NCBI GenBank assembly: GCA_045586925.1
Contig: JAZNBG010000030.1
Location: 1 to 64,000 of the forward strand
Origin: SIG440 sp045586925
Lineage (GTDB): Bacteria; Bacillota; Clostridia; Monoglobales; Monoglobaceae
DNA length: 64,000 nt
Direction of reading: 5' to 3'
Shown here in pieces: positions 1 through 8,487 of this stretch. The position numbers and the translations under genes were made by a program. The notes under the pieces are model-generated. The model was given only the letters and a program-made list of their open reading frames with translations, searched no databases and was not told the origin of the DNA. The number at the start of each line of letters is the position of its first letter. The stretch's first letter is position 1.

Positions 1-76
1 TTCCTAAGACCGCTTGGCCTCCGACTTGCTGAAACATAAGTTTCAGCGGCGGGTTGCCACATAATAATTTAATATT
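1..76. other. Window-edge intergenic stretch with one hairpin
   Basis: No gene start or stop could be assigned here. The stretch contains a perfect 8-bp stem, GCTGAAAC (28-35) and GTTTCAGC (40-47), with a 4-base ATAA loop. It lies just downstream of the DeoR gene on the minus strand, but there is no U-tract next to it, so I do not call it a terminator. It may be the edge of a repeat or of a feature outside the window. Confidence 0.4.
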
Positions 77-844
77 TTACTCTGTTATTTTTATTACTTT
101 AACTTCGTTTTCTTCGAGTTTAGCCTTTAGTGCCGTATCAGGCTCGGTATCGGTAATGATATAATCTACATCTTCCATAGAAATCAGCTTTACAAACCCA
201 ACTCCGCCCATTTTGCTCTTGTCACAAAGATAGTATTTTTCTCTGGCGTTGGCAAACATCTTCTGTTTGATTCCACATTCGGTTTCGTTACTTTCAAGGA
301 TACCGCCATCAGCAGTAATCCCTTTACTTGAGAAAAACATTTTGCTTGCAAAATAGTTTTCTTCGATATTCTTTTCGGCGTGTCTGCCAATGAAAGACTG
401 GTTATTGCTAAGCACACCGCCCACCGAAATAACCTTTATATGCTCGCAGCCCGAAAGTTCAACCGCAACTCTTAATGAATTGGTTATAACCGTTATGTTT
501 TTACGATTTTTAAGTTCTTTTGCCATAAAGAATGTCGTTGTTGATGCGTCAAGAAAGATTGTATCTCCTGCCGTCACATACTTTACGGCTTCTTTTGCAA
601 GACGCATTTTCGCATCAACATTTATGTGCTTTCTTTTTTCAAGGGAGATTTCATAGGTTGTTCCCTCAAGCGGAACAGCACCACCGTGTGTTCTTCGCAA
701 AGACTCCTGCTTTTCAAGCTTTTCAAGGTCACGTCTTACAGTTTCCTCGGTGACACCAAGCTCTAAGCTCAGGCGGCTTACCGAAACAACTCCGTCTGCA
801 TTTAAAAACTCCAATATTTTCTTCTGGCGTTCAAGTGCAAGCAT
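77..844 (-). CDS. DeoR/GlpR-family transcriptional regulator
   Basis: This is a 255-residue protein of normal DeoR-family length. Residues 1-57 form the N-terminal winged helix-turn-helix (the segment around VSRLSLELGVTEETVRRDLE is the recognition region), and the rest is the DeoR sensor domain that in this family binds a phosphorylated sugar or related metabolite. It is the last gene of the microcompartment locus, 32 bp after pduL. DeoR proteins commonly repress the sugar-catabolic operon they sit in, so I infer control of this locus by a sugar phosphate such as fuculose- or rhamnulose-1-phosphate, or DHAP. I could not identify its operator. Family is secure; the ligand is inference. Confidence 0.9.
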   Translation of the reverse strand: MLALERQKKILEFLNADGVVSVSRLSLELGVTEETVRRDLEKLEKQESLRRTHGGAVPLEGTTYEISLEKRKHINVDAKMRLAKEAVKYVTAGDTIFLDASTTTFFMAKELKNRKNITVITNSLRVAVELSGCEHIKVISVGGVLSNNQSFIGRHAEKNIEENYFASKMFFSSKGITADGGILESNETECGIKQKMFANAREKYYLCDKSKMGGVGFVKLISMEDVDYIITDTEPDTALKAKLEENEVKVIKITE

Positions 845-876
845 CCCAATCCCCTCTCTTTCAATCCGGGCTTTTA

Positions 877-1509
877 TTATCTTTTTATTATTTTTACGAC
901 AGCACCATTTTTGAGACCTGTCGAATTTGCATCGTCAGTATCAATATGCATTTCTGCATTGAAATCATCACGCACTCTTACCTGAACGTCATAAAATCTT
1001 GTTGGCTTTATGCCCTCGACCTCAACATCCACATAATCATTATCCTTGATATCATTTGCCATCGCATATTCTGGGGTAAGGTGTATATGGCGGTTTGCAA
1101 TGATAACACCTTCCTTCAAATACACGCAACCCTTAGGTCCAACAAGCACCAGCTTTTCGGAGCCTGCCACGTTGCCCGAGGGACGAACGGGAGGGCTGAC
1201 TTTCAGGATAAATGTATCTGTTCTTGAAATCTCAACCTGAGTATTTTTGCGGACAGGACCAAGAACTCTTACGTTCTCGATTGATTTAAGAGAAGGTCCA
1301 ACCAGTGTAACCACCTCTTCGGACGCATACTCACGACCCATAAGGTATTTCTTCACGTGAAGTTCATAGCCCTTGCCAAAGAGAGTTTCTAAATCCTCCT
1401 GTGACAAATGAACGTGACGCTGCGAAACACCTACCTTAATCTGTCCGTCTGTATCTATTTTTTCAACTACCGATTTTACGGCTTTTGCTATTGTGTCTAT
1501 ATCATACAT
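877..1509 (-). CDS. pduL: PduL-type phosphate propanoyltransferase
   Basis: The protein exchanges CoA for phosphate on propionyl-CoA, recycling CoA inside the compartment and giving propionyl-phosphate for ATP synthesis. Two PduL repeats are visible, each with a metal-binding His pair: SQRHVHLS near the N-terminus and ANRHIHLT in the second half, plus the late EMHIDTDDAN segment. I chose ATG at 1509 (210 residues) because AGGGTG lies six bases upstream; a TTG at 1527 would add six residues without a good SD. The first 20 residues form a possible amphipathic helix like the encapsulation peptides of other PduL proteins. No propionate or acetate kinase is in the window. Confidence 0.93.
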   Translation of the reverse strand: MYDIDTIAKAVKSVVEKIDTDGQIKVGVSQRHVHLSQEDLETLFGKGYELHVKKYLMGREYASEEVVTLVGPSLKSIENVRVLGPVRKNTQVEISRTDTFILKVSPPVRPSGNVAGSEKLVLVGPKGCVYLKEGVIIANRHIHLTPEYAMANDIKDNDYVDVEVEGIKPTRFYDVQVRVRDDFNAEMHIDTDDANSTGLKNGAVVKIIKR

Positions 1510-1581
1510 ATGCTTCACCCTGAACAAAGGGCGCTTTGCCCAGTGTTCCCTGAATCAGATTTCCGTCTTTCCGGATTGTCA

Positions 1582-2229
1582 CTAGCCTTCCATATCAAAG
1601 AACTTTGTTACCTCGGTATGGGGTCTTGCAATAACAGCATGACCAAAAATATTGCCGATTGCATCTGCACTCTTAAGGCCTGCCTCAACTGCCGCCTTAA
1701 CAGCAGATATCTCGCCTGCAACAATAAATGTAACCAAACGTCCGCCAAGTCTTTTTTCGGTGTGGATAACACGCACCTCCGCCGCCTTTGTCATTGCGTC
1801 AAGACCTTCAATTGCAGCAACCAAGCCTTCAACCTCAATCATACCGATTGCTTCACCTGTTGAAACTGCAGGTTCCATTTCAGCCTCGCCAGCAAAACTC
1901 TTGGGGAGTTTTTTGTTGTACTTATCCTTATTCATATCAAGAAGGTATGCCATTTTCTCGGTACCGTCACCAGGATTGGGGATGGTGTGAGAAATTATGT
2001 ATTTGCCCTCTGCCTCTGCATAAGCCTTTCCTGCCTCAACCGCCGCCTTAACAGCCGCAACAGGACCCTCTACCTTTATCTGCATTACCAGCGGTGCCGG
2101 AACATCCGCACTACCGGGACGGGTACGGTCAAATGCAATTACCTTTACATCAGCAGCCTTTGCACAGAGGTCTGCCGCAACCACTGCCGTTGTAAAGCTG
2201 TATACTTCTAACATTCCTAATGCTTTCAT
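1582..2229 (-). CDS. BMC-T tandem-domain shell protein
   Basis: This 215-residue protein has two BMC domains, roughly residues 1-90 and 122-212, joined by a linker of about 30 residues. Proteins of this type form pseudohexameric trimers in the shell facet. It lacks the Cys-Pro-Gly pore motif of PduT; its only N-terminal Cys (C22) is in a helix, so a pore FeS cluster is not expected. It is the second BMC-T of the locus, between the aldehyde dehydrogenase and pduL genes, and may serve as a larger metabolite or cofactor pore. The family is certain from the repeated AA-D/E-A-x-K-AA-x-V patterns; the transported molecule is unknown. Confidence 0.93.
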   Translation of the reverse strand: MKALGMLEVYSFTTAVVAADLCAKAADVKVIAFDRTRPGSADVPAPLVMQIKVEGPVAAVKAAVEAGKAYAEAEGKYIISHTIPNPGDGTEKMAYLLDMNKDKYNKKLPKSFAGEAEMEPAVSTGEAIGMIEVEGLVAAIEGLDAMTKAAEVRVIHTEKRLGGRLVTFIVAGEISAVKAAVEAGLKSADAIGNIFGHAVIARPHTEVTKFFDMEG

Positions 2230-2282
2230 AGGATTTTTTCCTTTCTATGTCATCTTAACGAATCTAACATCTCTCGGTCACT

Positions 2283-3674
2283 CTATACAATATGAAGTCC
2301 ATCAGCCATAACGCAACGTCTTTGACGGGTAAAGGATTTTGCCGATGTGATACCCTCACCTGTGGGGCCTGCAATTGTGAAGGTTGTATGACCTTCACCG
2401 CCTGCACCAATACCTGCATAAGAAGGAGCGTTCTTTACAAAAATTGTGGTTTCAACCGCTCTGGCAAAAGCTGTAAGTCTATCAACATTCTTTGAGTGAA
2501 TGTGTGCGGAATGGCGGTTGCCGTGTTCTGCCTTGCAAGCTTCAATGATTGCTTCTTCGATATCCTTAACTCTAACTATTGGAAGAATCGGCATCATCAT
2601 TTCAACCTGAACAAATGGATGCTTTGCATCTGTTTCACAGATTATCAGTCTGGGGTCTGCATCAATGCCGAGCTCCTTCAGGAATAATCTTGCATCCTTG
2701 CCTACCCATTTTTTGTTAATGCCAAACTTGCCGTCTTTTTCAACAAGAGCAACCTTTACAAGTCTGTCAATGTCTGCACCCTTAAGAAGATATGCACCAT
2801 TCTTTTGCATATTGCGAATAAGGCTGTCTGCAACAGAATCGAATACAAAACATTCCTTTTCGGCAATACAGGGAAGGTTGTTGTCAAAGCTTGCACCCTT
2901 GATAATGTCTGATGCTGCCTTTTCGATATCAGCTGTATCGTCAACGATAACAGGGGGATTACCTGCACCTGCACCGATTGCCTTTTTACCTGATGAAAGA
3001 AGCATCTTTACAACACCAGGACCGCCTGTTGCAACCAACATTCTAACAATAGGAGATTTAACCATTTCGTTTGATGTATCCATTGTGGGGTTAGCAACCG
3101 AAACAACTAAATTTTCAGGGCCGCCTGCTTCTAAAATACCACGGTTAACAAGGTCAACTGCGTAGTTTGCAATCTTTTTTGCATTCGGGTGTGGGTTGAA
3201 TACAACCGCATTACCGCCTGCAATCATACCAATTGAGTTACAGATTACAGTTTCACTGGGGTTTGTTGAAGGTGTGATACTGCCGATAACACCAAATGGC
3301 GCCATCTCAATCAAGGTAAGACCTGTATCACCTGTTTTAACGATAGGCTGAAGGTCTTCAGTTCCGGGAGTTTTGTTTGCAACAAGCTGATGCTTGATAA
3401 TCTTGTCAGAAACACGGCCCATACCGGTTTCTTCAACACCCAATTTTGCCATTTCTTCGGCTTCTTCTAAGGTTAGACGGCGAATTGCCGCAATCATTTT
3501 TTCTCTTTGTTCTACAGTATAGCTCTTATACTGAATATAAGCCTTCTGTACAGCCTCCAAAGCCTCTGTCATTGTGGGGAATACGCCCTTGAGCTGTTTG
3601 GGAGTCTCTACCTTTCCGTCCATATTACGGATAACACTTTCAACAATAGTGCTTATGCATTTTTCATCTAACAT
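2283..3674 (-). CDS. pduP: CoA-acylating propionaldehyde dehydrogenase, PduP-like
   Basis: This 463-residue member of the aldehyde dehydrogenase superfamily oxidises propionaldehyde to propionyl-CoA with NAD+, consuming the toxic aldehyde made by the dehydratase. The catalytic thiol is C269 in NNLPCIAEK, which matches the PduP/EutE group, and the TGGPG cofactor loop is at residues 216-220. Residues 2-18 form an amphipathic helix followed by a flexible segment, the usual layout of a PduP encapsulation peptide. The gene lies between the two BMC-T genes. NADH made here is expected to be re-oxidised by the alcohol dehydrogenase encoded in the same locus. Confidence 0.94.
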   Translation of the reverse strand: MLDEKCISTIVESVIRNMDGKVETPKQLKGVFPTMTEALEAVQKAYIQYKSYTVEQREKMIAAIRRLTLEEAEEMAKLGVEETGMGRVSDKIIKHQLVANKTPGTEDLQPIVKTGDTGLTLIEMAPFGVIGSITPSTNPSETVICNSIGMIAGGNAVVFNPHPNAKKIANYAVDLVNRGILEAGGPENLVVSVANPTMDTSNEMVKSPIVRMLVATGGPGVVKMLLSSGKKAIGAGAGNPPVIVDDTADIEKAASDIIKGASFDNNLPCIAEKECFVFDSVADSLIRNMQKNGAYLLKGADIDRLVKVALVEKDGKFGINKKWVGKDARLFLKELGIDADPRLIICETDAKHPFVQVEMMMPILPIVRVKDIEEAIIEACKAEHGNRHSAHIHSKNVDRLTAFARAVETTIFVKNAPSYAGIGAGGEGHTTFTIAGPTGEGITSAKSFTRQRRCVMADGLHIV

Positions 3675-3712
3675 CTGAGTTTACCTGCCTCTCTGTATTT
3701 CTGTATCTATCT

Positions 3713-4261
3713 TTAAATTATAGTATGCCACATTTTTTCGTCCGGATTTGCAATAACTGAGCTGTCAAGGAACATTGATCCATCAGCAACTTCTGCCTTT
3801 GCTCTCTCGATTGCACTTTCAACAGCCGCAACCTCACCGGTAAGGAGCATATACGACTTACCGCACATACCTCTTGCTACACGGAGTTCAATAAGGTCAA
3901 CAATTGCGGTCTTTGCAGCAATATCTGCTGCCATAATTATTGATGCCGCTGAATAAGTTTCCAGAACTCCAAGAGCACGTTTATCCTTTATATCTGTTGC
4001 TCCGTAAAGCGCAGGGAAGATTGAATCATGGGGATTACCCAGAACAAAACTGTCGATGAGCTTTTCAGGGAACATAGCTTTTACTGCGTCAATTGATGCA
4101 CGAACTGCACTTAACTCGCCCTCGATAAGAATAATATACTTACCCGGGCAGACAACCTCGGCCTCAATAACCTTGACCTCGGCGGTCTTAATCATAATAT
4201 CCGCGGCCTTCATACCGGTGGAAACCGTTGTCAGTTCTGCCATTGCCAATGCTTTTGCCAT
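3713..4261 (-). CDS. pduT: PduT-like BMC-T shell protein with FeS-cluster cysteine
   Basis: This 182-residue tandem BMC protein closely follows PduT. Cys38, in VVCPGKY, sits at the same residue number as the PduT cysteine that, from three subunits, holds a 4Fe-4S cluster in the central pore. The second domain ends NPDEKMWHTII like PduT. It is next to the PduS-like gene, as in pdu operons, where the two proteins are thought to pass electrons across the shell. In this B12-independent locus the electrons cannot serve cobalamin reduction, so another acceptor is implied. Confidence 0.94.
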   Translation of the reverse strand: MAKALAMAELTTVSTGMKAADIMIKTAEVKVIEAEVVCPGKYIILIEGELSAVRASIDAVKAMFPEKLIDSFVLGNPHDSIFPALYGATDIKDKRALGVLETYSAASIIMAADIAAKTAIVDLIELRVARGMCGKSYMLLTGEVAAVESAIERAKAEVADGSMFLDSSVIANPDEKMWHTII

Positions 4262-4282
4262 TTAATTGTTTCCCACCTTTCT

Positions 4283-5620
4283 TTACCGCTTGATTTCAAG
4301 TATAATATAATTTTCTGTAATTTCTTTAATTGCTCCGTCATAAGGGCTGTGGATTTCCGCACCAAGACCTTCGCAGGATGCAATTTTCTGTAACTTTTCA
4401 ACCTTATCTCCAACTTTTACAATTGGCTTTGCCGGCTGACCTATATGCTGTCTGAGTTCGATTTTAAATGTTTTTTGTTTCTGTTCAAAATCTTCGGGCA
4501 ACTCCCCAAAGGGCGCCTCCACATTATATTTAGTAATTCCCAGACGCGCAATCAATCTTTCCATTGGAACATACCTGAATGGTCTGTGTTCGTCTACTCC
4601 CTTAAACTTTGGTTCGGGAAGTTTTATGCCCTTGGCACGGATTTCATCACGGAATGTGCCAATAAGCATTGCAGGGGAAAGCCCCTGATGGCAGGCATAC
4701 ATCTCGCAAAGTCTGCACTGCGAGCAATATGCCGAATTAAGCAGAGCCGGAACATCACCAGTCATACCCTTGGTTGCGGCACGCATAAATGCGTGAGGCT
4801 CAATGGGATGACCAAGTAAATTTCTTGAGCACAAATCAGTACACATACGGCACTGACAACAAGCACTCATTGCTCTGTATATATTAACCTTTGGATTTGT
4901 TTTCTTTTTTAAAATAACGGGATGGTTTTTAGGAAGCACCAATACCGCATTTGTGGTTTTGGTAACAGTATCCTTCTTCTTTGCAAGACGTCCCGTCATT
5001 GCTCCGCCGCTGAGAAATTGACAATCTTTAATCGTCTCACCACCGGCAAGCTCCACCACACGACCCAGCGGTGTGCCGAGGGGAACTCTGAAAGTACCGG
5101 GATTTGCTACTTCACCTGCAACAGTTACATATTTATAACATACAGGCCTTTTTTCTGTAATTGCATAGTATGTATTGAGCATTGTTTCAACATTGAAAAC
5201 AATAACGCCCTCTGAAATTGGAAGCTGACCGGGCTTTACAACTTTGCCGGTTGCCTCATAAATCAATATAATTTCATCGCCTGCGGGATAAACCTCGGGC
5301 AGTAATGAAATCTTCATATGTTTAAAATTATCAAGCTGCTCTTCAACCTCTTCAACAGCTTCGGTATATGCTTCTTTGACTGCAATAATTGCATCCTTTG
5401 CGCCAACAGCCTTGCGTACTGCATCAAAAGCCGTCAAAACCTCTTTTGCGAAAGTTGAAAGAAGCTGTCTGTGTAGCCTGAACAAAGGCTCACATTCTGC
5501 ACAGTTAAGAATAACCGTGTCAGCCTGATCGCTGAGCTTTGCATACGAAGGGAAACCTGCGCCACCGGCACCAACTATTCCGCATTCCTTCATAAGCTCT
5601 TTAAGTTCTGTCAATTGCAT
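4283..5620 (-). CDS. pduS: PduS-like RnfC-family flavin/FeS electron-transfer protein
   Basis: This 445-residue protein has an N-terminal flavin/NADH-binding region (GIVGAGGAGFPSYAK, residues 14-28; NCAECEP, 39-45), a SLBB-like middle, and two FeS motifs: C254-x2-C257-x2-C260-x3-C264 and C299-x2-C302-x2-C305-x4-C310. A barrel-sandwich hybrid segment lies at the C-terminus. Pdu-family PduS reduces cobalamin with NADH. No B12 enzyme is encoded here, so I infer a general electron-transfer role, possibly with the FeS pore of the neighbouring PduT-like protein. One possible acceptor is the FeS cluster of the glycyl-radical activase. Confidence 0.93.
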   Translation of the reverse strand: MQLTELKELMKECGIVGAGGAGFPSYAKLSDQADTVILNCAECEPLFRLHRQLLSTFAKEVLTAFDAVRKAVGAKDAIIAVKEAYTEAVEEVEEQLDNFKHMKISLLPEVYPAGDEIILIYEATGKVVKPGQLPISEGVIVFNVETMLNTYYAITEKRPVCYKYVTVAGEVANPGTFRVPLGTPLGRVVELAGGETIKDCQFLSGGAMTGRLAKKKDTVTKTTNAVLVLPKNHPVILKKKTNPKVNIYRAMSACCQCRMCTDLCSRNLLGHPIEPHAFMRAATKGMTGDVPALLNSAYCSQCRLCEMYACHQGLSPAMLIGTFRDEIRAKGIKLPEPKFKGVDEHRPFRYVPMERLIARLGITKYNVEAPFGELPEDFEQKQKTFKIELRQHIGQPAKPIVKVGDKVEKLQKIASCEGLGAEIHSPYDGAIKEITENYIILEIKR

Positions 5621-5660
5621 AATTGGTTAATCCCCCTTCCAATCAGATTTCAAATGTTAT

Positions 5661-5927
5661 TTATGCAAAATCAGCACCGTCATCAACGATACCCACGATT
5701 GCAGCATCAACAGGAGCAGTTTCCATTTCGCAGCCGATACGAGCCGCACTACCTGTTGCCACCAAAACATATTCGCCGATACCTGCACCGATGTTGTCAA
5801 TAGCAACCAACTGCGAATTTTTTGCAGCCATTTTTTCAACAGGTTCAACAATCATAAACTTGTTGCCCACAAGATTTTCGTTCTTGCGTGTAGAAACAAC
5901 GCTGCCGATTACTTTTCCGATAATCAT
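5661..5927 (-). CDS. BMC-P vertex protein (EutN/CcmL family)
   Basis: An 88-residue EutN/CcmL-type protein that forms pentamers closing the vertices of the shell. I start it at ATG 5927 (MIIGKVIGSVVSTRK), preceded by GGGAG eight bases upstream; a longer reading to 5990 adds 21 residues unlike the family. Typical features are the GKVIGSVVSTRK strand, the GxGxGEYVLVATGSAAR block and the final AIVGIVDD. It is the only BMC-P gene in the window. Confidence 0.94.
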   Translation of the reverse strand: MIIGKVIGSVVSTRKNENLVGNKFMIVEPVEKMAAKNSQLVAIDNIGAGIGEYVLVATGSAARIGCEMETAPVDAAIVGIVDDGADFA

Positions 5928-6010
5928 AACTTTTTCTCCCTTACATAAGTCAGAAGGATACGGGCAGAGCAGATTGCTCTGCCCATACACTTACTTTAGC
6001 CCTGAGTTTC

Positions 6011-6415
6011 TTATTTGAGAACGGGCAAAATCTTCTCAACATCATTGTGAGGTCTGGGAATAACGTGTGTAGCGATGATTTCGCCAAGCTTCTGAGCGCT
6101 CTGTCCGCCTGCTTCAACTGCAGCCTTAACAGCACCAACGTCACCACGAACCATAACACTAACAAGACCTGAACCGATCTTTTCTGTGCCAACCAAACTT
6201 ACGTTAGCAGCCTTAAGCATAGCATCTGCTGCTTCGATTGCTGCAACGAGACCTCTTGTTTCTACCATACCCAATGCTTCCTGTGCCATTGTTTTTACCT
6301 CCTTTTTAATCTCTGTAACTGCCTCGGCTTTTGCCGGTGCAGCATTTTTTTTCAATTCTTCAGTGTTGCCGATAACGGCGGTTTTTACTTTAGCGGTAGT
6401 TTTCTTTTCTGCCAT
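6011..6415 (-). CDS. BMC-H shell protein with 42-residue N-terminal extension
   Basis: The 134-residue reading has a Lys/Ala/Glu-rich extension (residues 1-42) followed by a complete PduA-like BMC-H domain (MAQEALGMVETRG onward, with pore motif KIGSGLVS). The domain is almost identical to the protein of the next upstream gene, so the pair arose by tandem duplication. Two starts look possible: ATG 6415, preceded by a modest GAGTGG site, and the in-frame ATG 6289, which has a perfect AGGAGG eight bases upstream inside the coding sequence. Production of both a long and a short form would resemble PduB/PduB'. Confidence 0.9.
   Translation of the reverse strand: MAEKKTTAKVKTAVIGNTEELKKNAAPAKAEAVTEIKKEVKTMAQEALGMVETRGLVAAIEAADAMLKAANVSLVGTEKIGSGLVSVMVRGDVGAVKAAVEAGGQSAQKLGEIIATHVIPRPHNDVEKILPVLK
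6287..6303 (-). promoter_or_regulatory. Internal Shine-Dalgarno and second start inside BMC-H gene
   Basis: On the minus strand AGGAGG (6303-6298) stands eight bases before an in-frame ATG (6289-6287) at codon 43 of the extended BMC-H gene. It is one of the best-formed ribosome-binding sites in the locus and is better than the one serving the outer ATG. It predicts a 92-residue canonical shell protein made from the same mRNA as the 134-residue form. Confidence 0.75.
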
Positions 6416-6432
6416 AACTTACCACTCTTTTC

Positions 6433-6708
6433 TTAGAACTTGGGAAGAATCTTCTCAACGTCGTTGTGAGGTCTGGGAATTACGTGAGTTGCAACGAGCT
6501 CGCCAAGACGACCAGCCATTGTGCCACCAGCTTCAACTGCAGCCTTAACTGCACCAACATCACCACGAACCATAACACTAACAAGACCTGAACCAATCTT
6601 TTCTGTGCCGATGAGAACTACCTCTGCTGCTTTTACCATTGCGTCTGCTGCTTCGATTGCTGCAACAAGACCTCTTGTTTCGATCATACCTAATGCTTCC
6701 TGTGCCAT
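6433..6708 (-). CDS. PduA/PduJ-like BMC-H shell protein
   Basis: A 91-residue single BMC domain and the main facet hexamer candidate. The N-terminal MAQEALGMIETRGL, the pore segment KIGSGLVSVMVRGDVGAVKAA and the C-terminal HVIPRPHNDVEKILPKF match PduA/PduJ. The pore Gly-Ser-Gly motif is that of PduA, whose pore passes 1,2-propanediol. The downstream gene encodes a near-identical domain with an extension. Confidence 0.96.
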   Translation of the reverse strand: MAQEALGMIETRGLVAAIEAADAMVKAAEVVLIGTEKIGSGLVSVMVRGDVGAVKAAVEAGGTMAGRLGELVATHVIPRPHNDVEKILPKF

Positions 6709-6748
6709 TTTAAATTTCCTCCTAAAAATTTATATAAGTTGTTAATTA

Positions 6749-7945
6749 TTATTCATTGATTACTGCAATCTTAAGGCCTTCCATCTTTACGTTGGTAACA
6801 AATGCCTCGTTAATCTTCTCCATTGGGAACTTGTGTGTAATAAGTTCTTTAATGGGAAGACCGATTGCGATTGCGCGCTTCAAGAAGTCAAATGTTGTTG
6901 CATAATCTCTGAGAGTGTATACCCAAGAGCCAACAAGTGTGATTTCCTTGGAGCAAAGGTCAAAGTGGGGGTTAATTGTTGCGTCGCCGCCGTTGATAAA
7001 GAAGCCAAGCTCGCAAAGACCGCCACCGCTTCTGATAAACTTGTAAATATTGCTGTGTGCAACAGGTGAGCCTGTACACTGGAATCCAAAGTCAGCGGGA
7101 TGTCCGCCAAAGCTTTCGTTTACTGCAGCAGCAAGTTCTTCAATTCCCTTGTGGTCTTTGAAGTTAACAGTGTGATCAGCGCCCATACGAAGAGCAAAAT
7201 CAAGTCTCTTCTGTTCGCCATCTACTGCAGTGATGTGTTCAACACCCATTGTTCTGAGAACTGCAATACAGATAAGACCGATAGGTCCACAGCCCTGAAC
7301 AACAACTCTGCTGTTGAATCTAAGGATGCCTGTTGTCTTTGCACGTTCTACTGCGTGAATAAGAACTGCACAAGGCTCGATGAGGATTCTTGAATCAAGG
7401 TCAAGATCTGACACATTGAATATTGTTGAGCCTCCTCTGATAACCATATAATCTGCAAACCAACCGTTGAAGTGAACGTCGTCGTCAGGAACAAGTCCGT
7501 AAACATCTGCTCCTCCTACGTTCTGCTTATTTAAGTCATACATTGTGATTTCAGGATCATCCTTAAGAATAACACAGGTAACAACCTTGTCACCAATGTT
7601 AAGTGGCTTGCCTGCGCTGTCTTTTTTAACATTCTTACCCATCTTAACGATTTCGCCTGTACCCTCGTGACCGAGAACTACAGGAATAAGACCAAATGGG
7701 TCGCGCTTGAATTCGTGAGCATCTGTACCGCAGATACCGCAGCCTTCAACCTTTACAAGAATATCATCATCGCCGATTTCAGGGATTTTATATTCCTGAA
7801 GTTCGATTTTCTCGATACCTGTCAGCATTGCAACACGAGCTTTTTCAGGAACGGGGCCTGCAGCCTTAGGAGCTGATGCATTGCCTGTTCCCTGCATTCC
7901 TGCAAGAACCTGTTTCACAATCTGTTCAATTTCCATATTGTTCAT
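6749..7945 (-). CDS. Zinc-dependent alcohol dehydrogenase with N-terminal encapsulation peptide
   Basis: A 398-residue medium-chain dehydrogenase. Residues 4-17 (MEIEQIVKQVLAGM) form a typical encapsulation helix, followed by an Ala/Pro/Gly linker to about residue 36. Catalytic-zinc residues are visible as GCGICGTDAH (C72) and GHEGTGE (H93, E94), and the Rossmann motif is VVQGCGPIG. The four-Cys structural-zinc loop of many family members is absent; a different insertion (about residues 126-160) takes its place. I infer reduction of propionaldehyde to 1-propanol and/or lactaldehyde to 1,2-propanediol, recycling NADH within the shell. Confidence 0.88.
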   Translation of the reverse strand: MNNMEIEQIVKQVLAGMQGTGNASAPKAAGPVPEKARVAMLTGIEKIELQEYKIPEIGDDDILVKVEGCGICGTDAHEFKRDPFGLIPVVLGHEGTGEIVKMGKNVKKDSAGKPLNIGDKVVTCVILKDDPEITMYDLNKQNVGGADVYGLVPDDDVHFNGWFADYMVIRGGSTIFNVSDLDLDSRILIEPCAVLIHAVERAKTTGILRFNSRVVVQGCGPIGLICIAVLRTMGVEHITAVDGEQKRLDFALRMGADHTVNFKDHKGIEELAAAVNESFGGHPADFGFQCTGSPVAHSNIYKFIRSGGGLCELGFFINGGDATINPHFDLCSKEITLVGSWVYTLRDYATTFDFLKRAIAIGLPIKELITHKFPMEKINEAFVTNVKMEGLKIAVINE

Positions 7946-7978
7946 TTTATGTAATCTCCTTTCTAAAGAATTAATAGC

Positions 7979-8470
7979 TTAATTTTCATTCATAATCTCG
8001 TCAAGACAAGATGCACCATAAGCCGAAAGAGCAGTATCCTGTTCCTCAGAGCCGCCGCTTACACCAAGCCCGCCAACGATCTTACCGTGATAAATCAGCG
8101 GATCACCACCGCCGAAAATAACAATCTGTCCGCCGTTTGTGTGCTGAATTCCGTATAACGGGCCGTCAGGCTTTGCCAACGTGCTCAGTTTTTTTGTGGA
8201 CATCTTGAGAGCAACCACCGTATACGCCTTATTAAGTGCCACATCATAGCTTGCAATGTATGAGTTATCCATACATTCAATTGCGATAGGTCTGCCTGCT
8301 TCGTTGGAAACAGCCGCAACAATATTAAGACCCATTGTTTTAGCCTTTGCCTCTACCATCGCAATCAGCTTGCGTGCCTGCTTTAGACCAAAAGGCTTTT
8401 CCTCTGCCTTGCTTTCGGTAAGCTGCTTTGTTACAGCTTCTACTATACGAGTAAGCTTTTCGTCATTCAT
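7979..8470 (-). CDS. HbpS/GlcG-like protein (PduO C-terminal-domain family)
   Basis: A 163-residue protein of the PF03928 fold (GlcG/HbpS), the same domain as the C-terminal half of PduO. ATG 8470 is supported by GGAGG eight bases upstream; a GTG at 8479 is less likely. An amphipathic N-terminal helix (MNDEKLTRIVEAVTKQLTES) followed by a short linker suggests it is a compartment cargo. The core has the conserved IVAAVSNEAGRPIAIECMD and GGGDPLIYHGKIVGGLGVSG segments. Members bind heme or corrinoid-like ligands or have unknown roles; its function here is not established. Confidence 0.85.
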   Translation of the reverse strand: MNDEKLTRIVEAVTKQLTESKAEEKPFGLKQARKLIAMVEAKAKTMGLNIVAAVSNEAGRPIAIECMDNSYIASYDVALNKAYTVVALKMSTKKLSTLAKPDGPLYGIQHTNGGQIVIFGGGDPLIYHGKIVGGLGVSGGSEEQDTALSAYGASCLDEIMNEN

Positions 8471-8487
8471 AAATGACACCTCCCGTA

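Noticed and set aside
28..47. Hairpin downstream of the DeoR gene as its terminator
   Set aside because: The stem is perfect, but no U-tract follows on either strand.
4283..5620. Cobalamin reductase function for the PduS-like protein
   Set aside because: The locus has no B12-dependent dehydratase, adenosyltransferase or reactivase; only the general electron-transfer role is kept.
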